The notes beneath the pieces were generated by a model that did no database searches, had not been told where the DNA came from, and saw only the letters and a program-made list of their open reading frames with translations. From contig JAFRZA010000017.1 in NCBI GenBank assembly GCA_017442805.1, forward strand, positions 1 to 64,000: DNA of 64,000 nucleotides, in the 5' to 3' direction. Shown in pieces: positions 63,285 through 64,000 of this stretch. Source of the DNA: Erysipelotrichaceae bacterium. GTDB lineage: Bacteria; Bacillota_I; Bacilli_A; Erysipelotrichales; Erysipelotrichaceae. The number at the start of each line of letters is the position of its first letter. The first letter of the stretch is position 1. Both the position numbers and the translations under genes were made by a program.

Positions 63285-64000
63285 ATGGACTGGAATGAAT
63301 TCGTTAAAAACTATGGATTAAGGATCGTCTTCTCATTGGCCGTCATCATCGCCGCCGTCATTCTGACCCGGCTGGTCAGAAGAAGCGCTGCGAAGTTTGA
63401 AAAGCGCAAGGGAGCGACCCTGCACATCAAGTTCATCAGCAATATCATCCGGGTCCTGATCTGGATTCTGGCCGTGCTGCTCATCGGCTCGCAGTTTTCC
63501 AACTTCTCCAGCACCCTGAACACCATCATTACCTCCAGCGGCATCCTGGCCCTGGGCGTTTCGATGGCTGCTCAGGAATCGCTGAGCAACCTGATCGACG
63601 GCATCTTCATTTCCTCATACAAGCCCTTTGACATCGGCGACCGCATTACTCTTCCTGAGAAAAACGGGCTGACCGGCATCGTCTCGGAGATGAATCTGCG
63701 CCATACCATCATCACCACCTTCAACAACACCCGCTACATCATCTCCAACAGTTCCCTGAGCAATACCATCATCGAGAACTCTTCCGACAACGATTCCTTC
63801 ACCAGCCCCATCGTCGTCTCCATCACCTATGGAAGCGACATCGACAAGGCGATGAAGATCCTGGAAGAGATTGTCGCCGCTCACCCCAACACCGTTGACA
63901 AGCGCACCGAGGAACAGAAAAAGCAGGGCGTCAAGAAAGCCGCTGCCGTCCTGTATAATTTCGGCGACAGTTCCGTCGACCTGCGCATACCGGTGGTCAC
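63285..64000 (+). CDS. MscS-family mechanosensitive channel (3' truncated by window)
   Basis: The first 239 residues are visible. Membrane segments lie at about 11-26, 47-66 and 80-96, the last being the pore helix (ILALGVSMAAQESLSNLIDG). The soluble beta-domain starts with KPFDIGDRI. MscS-type channels open under membrane tension to release osmolytes. The gene has GGAG just before its ATG and follows the 5'-nucleotidase gene. The frame runs past the window end. Confidence 0.9.
   Translation, partial: MDWNEFVKNYGLRIVFSLAVIIAAVILTRLVRRSAAKFEKRKGATLHIKFISNIIRVLIWILAVLLIGSQFSNFSSTLNTIITSSGILALGVSMAAQESLSNLIDGIFISSYKPFDIGDRITLPEKNGLTGIVSEMNLRHTIITTFNNTRYIISNSSLSNTIIENSSDNDSFTSPIVVSITYGSDIDKAMKILEEIVAAHPNTVDKRTEEQKKQGVKKAAAVLYNFGDSSVDLRIPVV

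Overview
The window reads as chromosomal DNA of a single-membrane Bacillota (Firmicute). The evidence is T-box leaders, strong AGGAGG ribosome binding sites, lipobox-type solute-binding proteins, type III glutamine synthetase, a YtrA-type GntR regulator, a MsmX-type sugar ABC ATPase and the CotH/VTC/DUF4956 gene set. Base composition is moderately GC-rich. An anaerobic gut lineage such as the Erysipelotrichia is my guess, not something the sequence proves. I saw no rRNA, CRISPR array, insertion sequence or prophage.

Layout. 1-4.6 kb: end of an ABC exporter ATPase, its giant coiled-coil FtsX-type permease, and a TIM-barrel enzyme. 4.6-7.8 kb: a tryptophan-type T-box (specifier UGG) upstream of a TrpXYZ-type ABC importer. 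7.9-10.1 kb: enolase, tRNA-Pro(GGG) and a degenerate Fic-like protein. 10.2-22 kb: a GpsA fused to a degenerate TagD-like domain, a stand-alone E2-type acyltransferase fold, tyrS (very short T-box leader) with pepC, a tyrosine phosphatase, an AIM24 protein, two class II aldolases, and a four-gene operon with a Gfo/Idh/MocA oxidoreductase. 22-30.6 kb: a surface-protein remnant beside tRNA-Lys(CTT), a five-gene operon starting at rlmD, an aldehyde dehydrogenase, and a membrane gene split by an in-frame amber codon. 30.6-33.6 kb: a second TrpXYZ-like importer, preceded by a Tyr/Phe-rich leader peptide and an attenuator. 33.6-40.8 kb: translationally coupled pyrG-glnN, a GntR-ATPase-permease module, a HicAB toxin-antitoxin pair and a guanine deaminase. 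40.9-54 kb: a beta-glucan locus with a lipoprotein GH5, CUT1 importer, LacI regulator, two GH94 phosphorylases and a cytoplasmic GH5. 54-61.7 kb: a MacB-like / CotH / VTC / DUF4956 operon. The window ends with a cytoplasmic 5'-nucleotidase and a truncated MscS channel.

How the parts work together. Two paralogous aromatic amino-acid importers appear to be controlled by different RNA mechanisms: uncharged tRNA-Trp sensing by a T-box, and ribosome stalling on Tyr/Phe codons. In the sugar locus, an extracellular GH5 would cut glucan, the CUT1 system would import oligosaccharides, and intracellular GH94/GH5 enzymes would phosphorolyse or hydrolyse them. LacI-type operators sit between lacI and the GH94 genes. 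The most promising new observations are the Tyr/Phe leader attenuator, the GpsA-TagD-like fusion that lacks the cytidylyltransferase catalytic motif, the minimal tyrS T-box, and several other enzymes with altered catalytic residues (Fic-like, E2-like, histidine phosphatase).
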